Part shown: one piece after another, positions 1-10,462 of the stretch
Position numbering within the stretch: the stretch's first letter is position 1
Layout of the letters: each line of letters opens with the position of its first letter
Source of the DNA: Hemileia vastatrix
Lineage: Eukaryota > Basidiomycota > Pucciniomycetes > Pucciniales > Zaghouaniaceae
Direction: 5' to 3'
Length of the DNA: 64,000 nucleotides
Assembly (NCBI GenBank): GCA_030280995.1
Contig: JASXTE010000001.1
Span: 9,891,001-9,955,000 of the forward strand
Notes under the pieces: generated by a model
Told to the model about the DNA's origin: nothing
Database searches by the model: none
Seen by the model: the letters and a program-made list of their open reading frames with translations, nothing else
Made by a program: the position numbers and the translations under genes

Positions 1-820
1 TATAGATCTTTCTTCTTATATAATATTAAATTTATATTATTATACTGTTCTTATTTATTTTATTGTGGTAAAGTTATTATAAAGTAGATTCTAAAATTTC
101 TCCCTATCAGTAATTATAATTTAATTGTTGTAAAGTCTTAGATCTAAGCCCACTCTATTTACTGAGGGTCCAGACCTTGCTTGAAGTTGGCTAGAGGGGA
201 GTCAGGGACAGCAAGAGAGGGTCTTTGGTCATTCTCTGGAACTTTAAGGGATATTTAAGCTTTCATTTTATCATTTCTCCATTAAAACTTTGATTTTTGT
301 CATTGTTTAATAGAAGTCTGATTGTTTTTTCATTTTAATTTAAATTAAAAAATATTGTTTTCAAGGTTTTAATTTTTTCTCTCTAAATATTGATTTTTAT
401 TCCACTATATATTTAATATTAGTTTTATCAATGAATTCTTTGACTTTAACAAACTCATATTTCATTTTTACTGGTTATAAAAGGGGGTGGTGTTTGTTGT
501 TTTTAATTTGTCCAATTACATCTTTGTTATAAATTATTAAAAATATTTACATTTATTTATTAAAATTGTTCTAAAATTTATTATTATTAGCCATAAGGGT
601 TCTAATGAATGTAGTATAATTTTATTACTTTAAACTGTTTAACAGGATATAAATATAATATAAGTGTTTTTAATAATTTATTATTTAATTACATCATATA
701 AAAAGATACTTTTCACCTTTTAAATCTTTCTAATCAAGTCACACACTCTAATTAATTCTTAAAATCCTCACTTCCCTTTTTTAAAAGCTGAAATTATTGA
801 TTAAATTATCATAATACTGG
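1..820. other. AT-rich sequence without recognisable gene
   Basis: No long open frame, RNA gene or repeat boundary is visible here. It is very AT-rich and probably decayed transposon sequence, but I cannot assign it to a family. Confidence 0.5.
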
Positions 821-1181
821 GGAATGTCAATTTTGGAAAATATGCACTTAGCTCAAGTGCAAATTTAAAAGTAAATCAGCACTTAAATTTTTTTAAAAAA
901 ATCACTAATTTCAAAAAAGGGTGTCAGTTATGACTTCAAACCAGCACTTTTTCACAATTTTTTTTCACAACCACATGTTGGCCACATCATGCCTTCCTTG
1001 CCCATCCCATCCCTGTCACATGTGACACCCAGAACTCCATCCTCTCATCAATCCCTGGCACACACCCCTCACTGAGATTTGAAACATTTTAATACAACAT
1101 TTTAACCAGGCATATTTTTTTCCTTGTTTTTATATTTTTTCAACCTCTTAATCTGTTTTCTTGTAACATACCAGTTTCATA
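821..1181 (+). repeat. Terminal/subterminal region of a decayed PIF/Harbinger-like transposon, SANT-gene end
   Basis: The stretch beginning GGGGAATGTCAATTTTGG, followed by GCACTTAGCTCAAGTGC and a CACAACCACATGTTGGCC segment, aligns by eye over several hundred bases with 62418-62757. In both places it precedes the start codon of the same SANT-like reading frame. The end resembles the better preserved GGTGTCAGTTCTGGCAAATC end seen at 62420 and, reversed, near 21130-21152. I infer a terminal inverted repeat plus promoter of one transposon family. Confidence 0.55.
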
Positions 1182-1640
1182 ATGACTCCCAAAAAATCCA
1201 ACACTCAAAAGGTAACTCAAAAAAATGCTTCATCACAAAGGACTTCCCGTAATGCAAGCCCCCCACCTTAAAAATCAACATCTGGACAGCTAAAAAAGGA
1301 AGATTATCTAATCATCATCAACTTCCTCAAAATTTAATCAAATCATGATGCATATTTTTGATGTGAGAGGTCCACCCAAATTGGACATCCACTTTCATCA
1401 AAGGCCAATGGCTTCTTGTTGATTGAAAATGAAGTAAAAAAACAAAAGAAATAATTGACATCAATCCTATACAAATGAAGGAGAGGTTCAAAAGTTATCA
1501 ATAAAAATATAAAAAGGCTAATTTCACTTCCACTTCCACTGGCTTTGGTATTGATGATGATTTTTGGAGATTGGAATTACAACTTTTTAAAAAAAGCTCA
1601 ATGTTATGTGTCCTCTCTATGAGGAAATTGATATTTTTTT
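1182..1640 (+). pseudogene. Myb/SANT-like transposon protein, decayed copy
   Basis: The reading starts at ATG 1182 (MTPKKSNTQK) and then follows a recognisable protein broken by in-frame stops and shifts. Visible pieces include SGQLKKEDYLIIINFLKI, a degraded SNxDAxF segment, and IQMKERFKSY followed by a KYKKAN-type stretch. The same order is seen at 62758 onward (SGQLKKEYYLVIINFLKI, MQMKERFKSYQSKYKK) and, diverged, at 19434-19823 on the minus strand. An acidic/hydrophobic start, a central WLLVDGK- or GYLLMANE-type segment and an RFKSYQxKYKKA helix fit a Myb/SANT-like DNA-binding domain. PIF/Harbinger elements usually carry such a protein next to the transposase. The family assignment is an inference; the pseudogene status is direct. 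Confidence 0.6.
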
Positions 1641-2334
1641 GGTTCCTAATTTAATAGTAACTCTTAATCTTATCAAAAATAGTTATATAATGAGATTCTG
1701 ATTACACCATTTTTCCTTAATGGACCCTTTAATGTTGCACTTTTAGTATTTTGGATTTTAAAATAATACTGAAACCTGTGCAAAAATCCTCATCACCAAC
1801 ATACTTTTATCACCTCACCACCAATTTGTAAGCAGATGGACCTTAGGTATAAATCCAAGGAGTAGATTAGTAAAGTGCAACTTGGAAATCTTAATGATCC
1901 ATTTATACCTAGAGATTAATAGAATAATAAGTATGGAAGAAACTAACAAAAGGGTAAAGATAGGAATGACAAACCTCTAAATAGGATGTACTTGCTTGTG
2001 TAAAAAAGTATTAAGAGGGACACCTTTTGATCTTAGAGCAAGACATCCCATTTACAGGGTTATTAAAACAAGGGAATTGTAAACATTGAAATAGAGGGAT
2101 GCAGATAGTAGACACTAAACAAGTAACAATAAGAGAACACTAGTAGCTGAGTGAATGTGGATGAAGAATGCAGGAGTAAGAAAAAGAAAAGAAATGTGTG
2201 AAAAAAAGTTTAAACTGAGCAGCTTAGGTGCAGAAGTAGATAAGATGTAAATAATTATTTTGACAAAATTTGAATTTATAAAGAGAGCTAAGTCAATCAA
2301 ATTCAATATCTGTTTTAAAACTTTGGAAACAACC
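1641..2334. other. Downstream part of decayed transposon, no gene
   Basis: AT-rich sequence following the SANT-like pseudogene. Small minus-strand frames here have no recognisable content and read as chance frames. Confidence 0.45.
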
Positions 2335-2471
2335 TCCCCTGAATTTTATTGTGGTAAGGGGTGGGTATCACCAAAATTTTTCCAAGTCATCAATTATGCA
2401 TGTCAGATATGAAGATTTGGCAATACCCTCCCCGTAATTTTATTGAAGTAAGGGGTGAAAATCACCAAAAT
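2335..2471 (+). repeat. Two copies of a ~48-bp G/C-clustered imperfect palindrome module
   Basis: CCTCCCCTGAATTTTATTG...GGGGTGGGTATCACC (about 2335-2372) and GGCAATACCCTCCCC...GGGGTGAAAATCACC (about 2421-2470) are the same module repeated. Each has a pyrimidine-rich left end and a complementary purine-rich right end. Relatives occur at 34093-34140 and, inverted, at 19178-19235. In those places too it lies downstream of the unnamed third transposon gene. Confidence 0.5.
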
Positions 2472-2834
2472 TGAATATAATTACATAAAACAAACAAATA
2501 AATAAATAAGATAAGTCAAATTTACTAGATTTTAAGTAATTACAATTCCTCAATCAAAAATTCAGATCAAGTCTAGAAACTAAGTTTGGGACTTTCCACA
2601 AGTATAGGATAGAGAAACCCTATGAAACAAATTAATGTTGTCATGATTATCATTTATACAACAAAAGGTCATTGACCCATTACTTTAGTTTAGTAAATTG
2701 AAATATCAGATATATTTATTAAAAATTTATGAAAGAATAATAAATATTTGATAACTTTGAAAATCCCCATACTTTTTTTTCAACCTAAAGGTTTATTGAA
2801 TTTATTACTTTTACCTTCTTTTTTTACCTTGTTG

Positions 2835-3000
2835 ATTTGTTGGACTAACTTTTGACTGATCTGAAAAAAGCAGCAAAAATGATTGAAGGGTTAGACATAT
2901 GATATTGGTAAGAAAAAGAAAAAAACCACACCTTGATGAAAGGGCAGAATAATAATTAAAGAGGAAGGTAGTTTGAGGAATCTGGAAGGATAAGTGCAAG
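2835..3000 (-). pseudogene. C-terminal remnant of unnamed third transposon gene
   Basis: On the minus strand a CTTTTTTCAGATCAGTCAAA segment matches TCTTTTCAGATCAATCAAAG at about 18799-18818, where the frame reads FGCSFQINQSLINQL. Here the frame is shifted and broken. This is the most decayed of three copies in the window (others 18369-18860 and 34389-34589). I do not recognise the protein. Confidence 0.4.
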
Positions 3001-3029
3001 ATGTAAATGTTATGATGTGCATTATGAAA

Positions 3030-3725
3030 TAAAAAAGGTGAAATTGGGAATAAAATTCCAAACTTTAAATGTCAATACCTCAGCAACCACTTAACCAAAT
3101 TCAAATATTTTTGTGGGAAATAAAAGATAGGCTTAAAAAGAATCTTCAGCTAAGGGAAAGTAGATTTAAATAAACCTAAACCCAATTCTGACTCTGATTT
3201 TCAAAGTTGTACAAAAACTTGAAAATTGATGGTAAAAATTCTAAAAATGGAGAGATAATACCCTAGATAATTATCAGATAAGAGTTTTAGAAGCATTATT
3301 CTCCAATTATGCAATATAAAAACATGAAATAAATTATGTGAAATTTTGAAAAAAAGGCTTAACTTTAAAGGTCAAAATCTCAGCAACCACTGAAACCAAA
3401 TTCAAAACCATTTGTGGGAAATGAAATATAGGCTTCAGGAAAGCTTTCAGTCAAAGGAAATGTAATTTAAAAAAACCAAACCCTAATTTTTTATATAAAA
3501 ACATGAAATAAGAAAAAGTAAAATTGGGAAAAAAAGGCTCAGCTTAAAAGGTCAATATCTCTGAAACCACTGAACCAAATTCAAATCCATTTATGGGAAA
3601 TGAAAAATAGCCTTCAGAGAGATTTTCAGTCAATAGGAAACTATATTTGAATAAAACTAACCCTACTTCCAGCTCTGATTTTTAAAATTTTTCAAAAACT
3701 TTCAAAGTGATAATAAAAATGACAG
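3030..3725 (+). repeat. Three diverged tandem units carrying the GGTCAATATCTCAG motif
   Basis: The core reads roughly AGGTCAATATCTCAGCAACC, then ACTGAACCAAATTCAAA, then TGTGGGAAATGAAAGATAGG. It occurs at about 3066, 3368 and 3548, each time followed by an AACATGAAATAA-like junction. The same units occur once or twice at 34976-35100 and about 35490, and inverted at about 17985-18235. They appear to lie in a long intron of the unnamed third transposon gene, because flanking exon-like splice sites are shared between copies. Confidence 0.6.
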
Positions 3726-3740
3726 AATGAGGATTTAATA

Positions 3741-3745
3741 AGTCC
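3741..3745. repeat. Target-site duplication AGTCC, left copy
   Basis: AGTCC directly precedes the left LTR at 3746 and recurs directly after the right LTR at 16185-16189. The sister repeat at 35186-35190 has a single AGTCC in the same context, which serves as the empty site. Confidence 0.9.
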
Positions 3746-3943
3746 TTTCAGCCTTTATATCCCCAGTACTGAGTAAAAAGTACTTATAAGTTATGTTAAA
3801 CACATGAAATATACATGGGAAAAATAATTAAGAGTACACAAACAGTATACATAAGTAAAATTATGATAATATACAAAATATGCCATTATAACACCTTATA
3901 TACACGCATATATCCACCTTTTATAAGTCTTATGTACTTAATA

Positions 3944-4141
3944 AGGGGTATCAATGTTAAAAAACTGAAAATATTTAAAATTTATTTTGAAGCACAAAAA
4001 TAAAGTAACAAACTTGAGTTTAATAATACTTATAAAGGTGTTTTGGGGGATAGATATGACATATATGAGGAAATAGTAATTACTGATTTGGTAGAAAAAA
4101 GAGGTATTTTGAAATGGCATATTTTTAACATTGATACCCCC
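3944..4141. mobile_element. 198-bp MITE with ~20-bp inverted repeats, TAATA duplication
   Basis: The termini are RGGGGTATCAATGTTAAAAA at the left and its complement at the right. TAATA occurs at 3939-3943 and again at 4142-4146. The partner LTR reads straight through GTACTTAATATTAAG (about 5705-5719), so the boundaries come from an empty site in the same window. The interior has no gene. The GGGGTATC end resembles Harbinger-type ends; if the true duplication is 3 bp (TAA), the remaining matches would be chance. Confidence 0.85.
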
Positions 4142-5118
4142 TAATATTAAGTTGGAATATGTTAGGGTAATCTTAAGAACCTTAAGTATAAGGCTACATA
4201 ATTTTAAACTACACTTAAAGCTGTTATTTTCACTGTTTTATGAAAAAAACAAGAAATGTGCTTAATTTCACTTAAAAGTTGACTATATGTGCCATAAATT
4301 TGAGAATACCAAAAATGCGCTTTGACAGATCAATTTGTCTCATTTAGGACTATTGATTTGGCTATTTAAATGCATAAAAATAACACTTTTCAAATTTGGT
4401 GTTTTCTATGCCAGAAATGGCCTCTGTGTACTGGCCACATACTGCCTGCTTTTTTTTCCCATGTGAATAGCTTCATTTTTAGCAAAGTTAGCTTTTTAAC
4501 ACTATAATTACCCCCCATTCTACTCCCACTGTGGGGAAACACACTAAAATAGGCAACAGGCACTTATTTAGTGTCCTAGCTTAATTAATATTGCATTGAC
4601 CCTCTTTATATGCACTAATTTCATTAATAACCTCACTCTTGGCGCCTTATTTCACTACCACGCTTAAATTTGCCTAAAACTAGTCAAGGATTTACCTGTG
4701 CAAGCTCCTGCCAAGGACTGCATGTAGTTACCCCACATCTCACACTCTTTTTTGAGTTTTCGGGTGGTTTCTCAGTCAATATTGGGTATTTTTGAATGGG
4801 AATTTCATGTAGTATAATGTCAGTATTAGCCCCATTGGTTCTACAGTGAATCTCCCTTATTATTAAGCTATTATTAACCTTAAAAATTTCCTCTTTAGTC
4901 TTTTATATTATTGTTTAATACACATATACTCTCTTTTTATCTCATTCTTTAATTTTGATGGATTTTCCTTATTAATACAGGATTTTGACGGTTGTTACTC
5001 TTCTAATTATGTCATGGGTTACTTGGAATTTTTATGGGAATGTCTATTAGTTGTTTGGAGGCGTCATTAACTGCGTATTGGGTGGTACATCAAGGGAATC
5101 ATTGGGGAACTCAGTGTG

Positions 5119-5127
5119 TATAAAAGG
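5119..5127 (+). promoter_or_regulatory. TATA box in left LTR (TATAAAAGG)
   Basis: TATAAAAGG sits near the 3' third of the LTR, followed by a pyrimidine-rich stretch ending TTTATCATTACAATTTAACC. The partner LTR has the same box at 15852-15860, and the LTRs of both chromoviruses have a box with the same sequence. Confidence 0.55.
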
Positions 5128-5451
5128 AGGAGGTTTTTGGGTCTTGTTTCTACATTCTTTATCATTACAATTTAACCAATATAACCAAATAAATTACAGT
5201 ACATATCAATTAGTACTTTTATAAGACTTTTGAATAGTATCTGAATTATAAAATCTATTTTTCTACCAACTAAAAAGATTGTAAGCCATATATAAAAATA
5301 GTGAGAATTATATTACTGAGACCTTTAATTTTGATTATTTTTTACTACTTGTTGGATTTAAACTACAGTATTCATATAGGACCATTCAAATCTTCTAGAA
5401 AACTGACCATTTAAGCTAGTTCACGTCTTTGTACTTGACCTCAGCCTGACA

Positions 5452-5515
5452 ATTGGGGACCTTTCCTCAAGAATTCTGTTATAATCCAGTAAGTAAAAGT
5501 TTCAAAGAAGGTACA
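5452..5515 (+). other. 64-bp interior: primer-binding and polypurine sites only
   Basis: The sequence starts ATTGGGGACCTTTCCTC, two bases and then a TGG-initiated candidate primer site, the same geometry as in both chromoviruses of this window. It ends TTTCAAAGAAGGTACA before the right LTR. There is no room for any gene. Confidence 0.75.
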
Positions 5516-5742
5516 TGTCAGCCTGTATATCCTCAGGACTGAGTAAAAAGTGCTTATAAGTCAAGTTAAACACATGAACTATACATGGGAACAATAAATG
5601 AGAGTACACAAACAGTATACATAAGTAAAATTATGATAATACACAAAAAATGCCATTATAACACCTTATATACACGCATATATCCACCTTTTATAGGTCT
5701 CATGTACTTAATATTAAGTTGGAATATGTTAGGGTAATCTTA

Positions 5743-5747
5743 AGAAC
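5743..5747. repeat. Target-site duplication AGAAC of chromovirus 1, left copy
   Basis: AGAAC at 5743-5747 and again at 14909-14913. The undisturbed sister LTR has one copy. A 5-bp duplication is usual for Ty3/Gypsy integrase. Confidence 0.9.
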
Positions 5748-6882
5748 TGTCGGTCAGTCGTCTAGAAGAGGTAAGAAAAATAGGAGAAAAAGGAGGAGAG
5801 AAGGAGGAGGACAAAGGAAAATAAAGAAATAAACCAAAAATATATATTTAATTTATTTGAGAGGGAGACAACGGTGAGCAACTTTGAGAGGTGACAAAAA
5901 CTTAGATTTTATTAACAATAATATTATTAAATGTAAGGGTCCTGCGCGGCAAACAATTTTAATTACTATCAGACTTAAAGCAACCTTTGATTTGTTGTAT
6001 AGAATTTAAATTAGATTTGTATTACTAATAAAAAAGTATAAACGTAATAAAATGGTTATTTAATTTGTTGAGTGTGTAATAAGTGATGAGGCTACAGGGG
6101 ATTATCCAAGGCCCTTTTATAGGCAATGGGTCCTCTGAAGCGCTACTATCTTTGTAAATACAATGATTAGAATGGAATAAAACAAATATATCAAAAGAGT
6201 AAATGAAACATAACAATATAGAGAAAAACATGAAACAATTAATTAAAACCCCAATTAAGAATCCAATTTTCCCGTCATTAATTCCCAAATCAGTAAGTGA
6301 AAATAGTGAATAACTAAACAAGATTGGAACATAGGAACTATGAGAAAAATAATTCCAAACAGATGGTACAGTCTGATTAAAGGACATTTTAAGTGAAACA
6401 AAAAATAATTTGACGCAACAAAACATGCAATTAATCTCAATTTAGTCCAAATTAATTTATTTGTTTTTTCTAACACAATTAAGGGTCAAAAGAAGCATCA
6501 TTAATTATTGTTTAGTATCATATGAGAGGTATTATTTAATATATAAATTTAAGTAATTAATTTAAATATATTATAAATCAATTTTACACTTATAATTATA
6601 ATATATGTTTTTCAATTAATTAAATATAAATTTATAATTATTAAATACATAAAAATGTGCCATTATTTGTAGAATATATTATATTATGCTCAATTTAACT
6701 GTATATAAAAATATATATAACCAATAAATTTAATGTAACACTTGTATATAATAAAATTCTTATATAATTTCATTATGCAATAAAATATTAAGTTATATTC
6801 ATTAAATACAAGTCTTACCCACTCTTTAAGGTTTTATAATTTATATATCATTTACTGGACTCCTGGAATAGCCTGGCTGACA
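5748..6882 (-). repeat. 3' LTR of chromovirus 1
   Basis: 1135 bp. In element orientation it starts TGTCAGCCAGGCTATTCC and ends at 5748 with ...CTGACCGACA. It is nearly identical to 13773-14908, with about three substitutions and one single-base indel seen by eye. Confidence 0.93.
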
Positions 6883-6895
6883 CTCCCTCACTCTA
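6883..6895 (-). promoter_or_regulatory. Polypurine tract of chromovirus 1
   Basis: On the minus strand TTTTAGAGTGAGGGAG abuts the 3' LTR. Chromovirus 2 has the identical AGAGTGAGGGAG immediately before its 3' LTR at 32977. Confidence 0.75.
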
Positions 6896-6916
6896 AAAAA
6901 AACAATAAAAAAAATG

Positions 6917-9916
6917 CTAAGATTTTTTCTTTTTGTATTTTTTCAACAGAGCAGGAAGATTTGAAATTTCCTTGCCAGGTATCCATGCATCATGTTCAGA
7001 TGATTTGTTCTTATATCTCAATAAATATTCAGTACCTCTTTCAGAAGTGATAATTCTATCATTGAGAATTTTATCAATTTCTGCTGTTTCTGTGACTTCC
7101 TGAGGGTTCTTCTTAGGTCTTCCTCTTCTTTTTGGAAATAAGTGACTGTTGGAAGTATAAGGTTTAAGCAAAGAAATGGGAAAGACAGGATGTTTCCTAT
7201 CATATGGAGAATACAATACAACTTCTACTGCATTATCACCAACCATTCTTTTAACAACAAATGGTCCTACAAAAGGATCTTTTAATTTGTGGTTACCTTG
7301 TAAATTGAAATGGACAGTAGAGATCAACACTTCATCACCCTTGTTAAATGTGTATTCTTTATGGGATTTATCCCATCTTTTCTTTTCATATTCAAATGCT
7401 TTATCAATACAACTCTGAGCATGTTTTCTGCATAGCTGTTGCATTTGCATAAAAGATTTTACACCAGGGTGTAGTTCCAACTTAGGTAATTTATTATTGA
7501 GAATCTGAGCAGGAGTGTTTGGGACATAACCTAACCAAAGCTCAAAAGGCTTTTTCTCAGTGACAGAATGAACAGTGCTATTATATGCAAATTCAAGACC
7601 AGGCAAAAGAGTGACCCAATCATGAGTAAATCTGTCATTGTCTTTATATTCTAAACCAAAGGCACAATACCTTCTAATCATATCTTCCAGAGTTTGAATC
7701 ATTCTTTCAGCCAGACCATCAGTCTGAGGATGGTGAGCTGTAGACAATTTTAACTCACAGCCACAAATATCCATCAAAGAGGTCCAAAACTCAGAAGTGA
7801 ATTTTGGATCTCTATCAGAGATAATGGCTTTTGGAAAACCAATAATATTAAAAATGTAAGACCACCACAAGAAAGCTAATTCTTTGGTGGATACATCTTT
7901 GTGGGTTGGAATAAATTTGCACATTTTTGTGAATCTATCCACTATTACCCAACAAGAGTTAAAGCTGTCTTTACCTGCAACAGGAAGACCAGTGACAAAA
8001 TCCATATTAATGATTTGCCAGGGAGCACTAGGTGCTTCAATATGTTGTAATAACCCTGCTCTCTTACCTGTTAACCTTTTAGATTTTTGGCAGGAATCAC
8101 AAGATTCAACATATAGTTTTGTGTCTTCAGACATATTAGCCCACCATGCAGTGTTTTTGATTCTAATCAATGTTTTTTCAAGATCAAAATGACCAGCTAA
8201 TATTTCATCATGACAAAGTTTGAGGATAGTTTCTTTCATTGAAGGAGGAATAACAATTACATTGGTAAGTTTCCTTCTATAATATATATAACCATCTTCA
8301 ATAGAAAACTTTCCTTTATTTAAAGCATTTTGGTACTTTGCAGGAAGAGTTTTTATTAATGCTTGAATTGAAGCATTCTTAGGATCATTCAAAATAGTAA
8401 ATAATTTATTTAAGTCAGAATCTTTATCATATGAATCCAGTATTAACTGTAATAACTCTTCTTCCATATCAACTATAAATATACCATGTATATGAACAGT
8501 ATCATCTTCAGGTACATAAGCAGGATTGGAGTCATTATTTGGCAGAGGCAATCTGGAGAGCATATCAACATTAGAGTGAACATTTCCAGCTCTATGTATA
8601 ATAGTCATCCTTCCTCTGTATTCCTGAACAGCAAGTTGCCACCTGAACATATGTCTGTTAGGTGTTTTGAGGTTTAAGAGAGATTTCACAGCACTACAGT
8701 CAGTTACCAACTCAAATTTTTGGTCATCCAAGTAGTAATGAAGTTTCTCAAGAGCCCAAACAACTGCTAAGCACTCCAATTGAGTGGCACCATATTTCAA
8801 TTCACTATTTCTTAAGGTTCTTGAAATATAACAAATTACAACCTCTGAGGATTTATCATTAATAATTTGCTTTTGGTGAAGGGCAGCACCCAGACCAATA
8901 AAGCTAGCATCTGTATAAAGTACAAATGGCTTGTTAAAATCTGGAAGAGCCAATATAGGGGCTGTCATTAAGCAAATTTTCAATGTATTAAAATCTTTAT
9001 GACAGTCATTATTCCAGAGAAAAGCAACATCTTTTCTGGTTAGTTTTGTAAGAGGCAAAGCTATGACCTGATAATTTTTAATATATTGTCTATAATAGCC
9101 ACACATACCCAAAAAACTTTGGATTTCTCTTACAGAAGTTGGTGCTTTCACATTTTGAATGGCAGCAACTTTATTATGGTCTACACAAATTTGTAAGCCT
9201 GACACAACATGGCCAAGGACTTTCAAAGATTGAAAACCAAATTTACACTTTTTTAAAGATAAGGTCATATTGATTTCATCCATTTTTTGGAAAACTCTAT
9301 TCAAGTGAATCATATGTTCATCAAAAGTTTTAGAAAAAACAATAATATCATCAATATAAACCATGAGCCAACCTTCAATAATTTCTTGATGGAAAGTGTT
9401 ATCCATAACTTTCTGGAAAACTGAAGGAGCATTTTTAGGGCCAAATGGCATTCTAACATACTTATATATTCCCATATGAGTAGCAATTAGCAAAAAATTT
9501 TGAGAATTTTTCTCAACTGGAACTTGATGATAACCTTTATTACCATCCAGACAACTAATAAATTTTGCACCTTGCAAGGTAGCATGTATTGAATTAATTC
9601 TGGGTAAAGGATAAATATCATCAACAGTATAAGTATTTAAAGCTCTGTAATCTCCACATAATCTAGCTTTATCTTTTTCATATGAAATCAAGACTGGGGA
9701 GATGACACAATATTTGGGGATGACATCCACTTTCTCAATGATATTCATTTTCAATAATGTTTCAATATTATCTTCAATATCTTTTCTTTTTGATGGAGAA
9801 GCAGGATATGGTTTTTTCTTAAGGGAAGGAGGAATATCACTCAAATTACAGGATAAGGTAATTTTCATCTCTTCCTGAACAACTCCCAAGACATGAGAAC
9901 CATGAGCAAAAGCCAT
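6917..9916 (-). CDS. Chromovirus 1 pol: reverse transcriptase, RNase H, integrase, chromodomain
   Basis: 999 codons from the first Met after a TAG stop; the true polyprotein begins upstream in the same frame. The RT region contains RMPFGPKNAPSVFQ and the catalytic MVYIDDII near residue 187. RNase H shows LYTDAS (about 333), LECLAVVWALEK and LVTDCSA. Integrase has a zinc-binding HDEILAGH...CDSCQ (about 565-605) and the acidic triad in INMDF (about 637), SDRDPKF (about 700) and GLAERMIQ (about 735). A GPF motif (DPFVGPFVV, about 885) precedes a basic segment and a C-terminal chromodomain (AEIDKILNDRI...YLLRYKNK, about 945-999). The chromodomain is thought to steer integration to chromatin marks in this clade. 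All catalytic residues are present. Confidence 0.93.
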   Translation of the reverse strand: MAFAHGSHVLGVVQEEMKITLSCNLSDIPPSLKKKPYPASPSKRKDIEDNIETLLKMNIIEKVDVIPKYCVISPVLISYEKDKARLCGDYRALNTYTVDDIYPLPRINSIHATLQGAKFISCLDGNKGYHQVPVEKNSQNFLLIATHMGIYKYVRMPFGPKNAPSVFQKVMDNTFHQEIIEGWLMVYIDDIIVFSKTFDEHMIHLNRVFQKMDEINMTLSLKKCKFGFQSLKVLGHVVSGLQICVDHNKVAAIQNVKAPTSVREIQSFLGMCGYYRQYIKNYQVIALPLTKLTRKDVAFLWNNDCHKDFNTLKICLMTAPILALPDFNKPFVLYTDASFIGLGAALHQKQIINDKSSEVVICYISRTLRNSELKYGATQLECLAVVWALEKLHYYLDDQKFELVTDCSAVKSLLNLKTPNRHMFRWQLAVQEYRGRMTIIHRAGNVHSNVDMLSRLPLPNNDSNPAYVPEDDTVHIHGIFIVDMEEELLQLILDSYDKDSDLNKLFTILNDPKNASIQALIKTLPAKYQNALNKGKFSIEDGYIYYRRKLTNVIVIPPSMKETILKLCHDEILAGHFDLEKTLIRIKNTAWWANMSEDTKLYVESCDSCQKSKRLTGKRAGLLQHIEAPSAPWQIINMDFVTGLPVAGKDSFNSCWVIVDRFTKMCKFIPTHKDVSTKELAFLWWSYIFNIIGFPKAIISDRDPKFTSEFWTSLMDICGCELKLSTAHHPQTDGLAERMIQTLEDMIRRYCAFGLEYKDNDRFTHDWVTLLPGLEFAYNSTVHSVTEKKPFELWLGYVPNTPAQILNNKLPKLELHPGVKSFMQMQQLCRKHAQSCIDKAFEYEKKRWDKSHKEYTFNKGDEVLISTVHFNLQGNHKLKDPFVGPFVVKRMVGDNAVEVVLYSPYDRKHPVFPISLLKPYTSNSHLFPKRRGRPKKNPQEVTETAEIDKILNDRIITSERGTEYLLRYKNKSSEHDAWIPGKEISNLPALLKKYKKKKS

Positions 9917-9949
9917 AGGGAAAGAGGTAATAGAGGCAACAATAGAATC

Positions 9950-10462
9950 CTATTGTTCACTAGTCAACTGATCACCAAAAGAAGCGGTATTTATTTCATG
10001 TAATAAATCATCCATTTCAGTTGTTGTTCTACCTTTACATTGGGTCAGTGAGTTACAAGATTTCAACAAATGCCCAGAAGGTCTAGGGGAAGAAATTTTG
10101 AATTTTCTTTTCCCATTCATTCCTAAGGTAAAGCAATTATTTGCTGGATCCAGTTTCACACCAAACATGGTTAAAATATCATTTCCCATAATAAACCAAT
10201 TGCTCAAATTATCATTTTTCATGACAACAAACTCACAAATAGCTCTGACAAAACCACCATTATATTTGAAGAATACAGAGGTTTTGTATTTGCCAATAGG
10301 AAATAAGGTAGAACCATACCCTCTCCATTTTTCAGAAGTTATAGGCAATAATTTACTCAAATATTCCTTATCCACTGAAGCCAAAGCTTTTTTAGATACT
10401 ACACTTCCTCCAGCACCAGAATCAAGAACTACATCGATCATTTTTACCATTAATGATAACAA
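9950..10462 (-). CDS. Chromovirus 1 protease segment of pol
   Basis: An aspartic protease with active-site VVLDSGAGGSVVS near the start and a downstream WFIMGNDIL flap/dimer segment. It is in the pol frame, one base (+1) ahead of gag. It ends at a TAG (9950-9952) in CAA TAG GAT, where chromovirus 2 has an open codon, and the same frame continues into reverse transcriptase. The stop is either inactivating or read through. The annotated Met is only the first Met in frame; the natural protein would start by frameshift from gag. Confidence 0.85.
   Translation of the reverse strand: MLSLMVKMIDVVLDSGAGGSVVSKKALASVDKEYLSKLLPITSEKWRGYGSTLFPIGKYKTSVFFKYNGGFVRAICEFVVMKNDNLSNWFIMGNDILTMFGVKLDPANNCFTLGMNGKRKFKISSPRPSGHLLKSCNSLTQCKGRTTTEMDDLLHEINTASFGDQLTSEQ

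Larger units (their letters stand above)
3746..5451 (+). repeat. Left LTR of the mini-interior element (contains a MITE)
   Basis: 1706 bp including the 198-bp MITE and its 5-bp duplication, so 1503 bp originally. It starts TTTCAGCC (TG mutated to TT) and ends TGACA. It aligns with 5516-5747 joined to 14914-16184, with several per cent mismatch by eye, so it is clearly older than the chromovirus inserted in the partner LTR. Confidence 0.85.

Noticed and set aside
6025..6476. Two overlapping hydrophobic minus-strand frames, repeated at 14036-14502
   Set aside because: They lie wholly inside the two LTRs of chromovirus 1 and are duplicated only because LTRs are; composition is T-rich with no domain.
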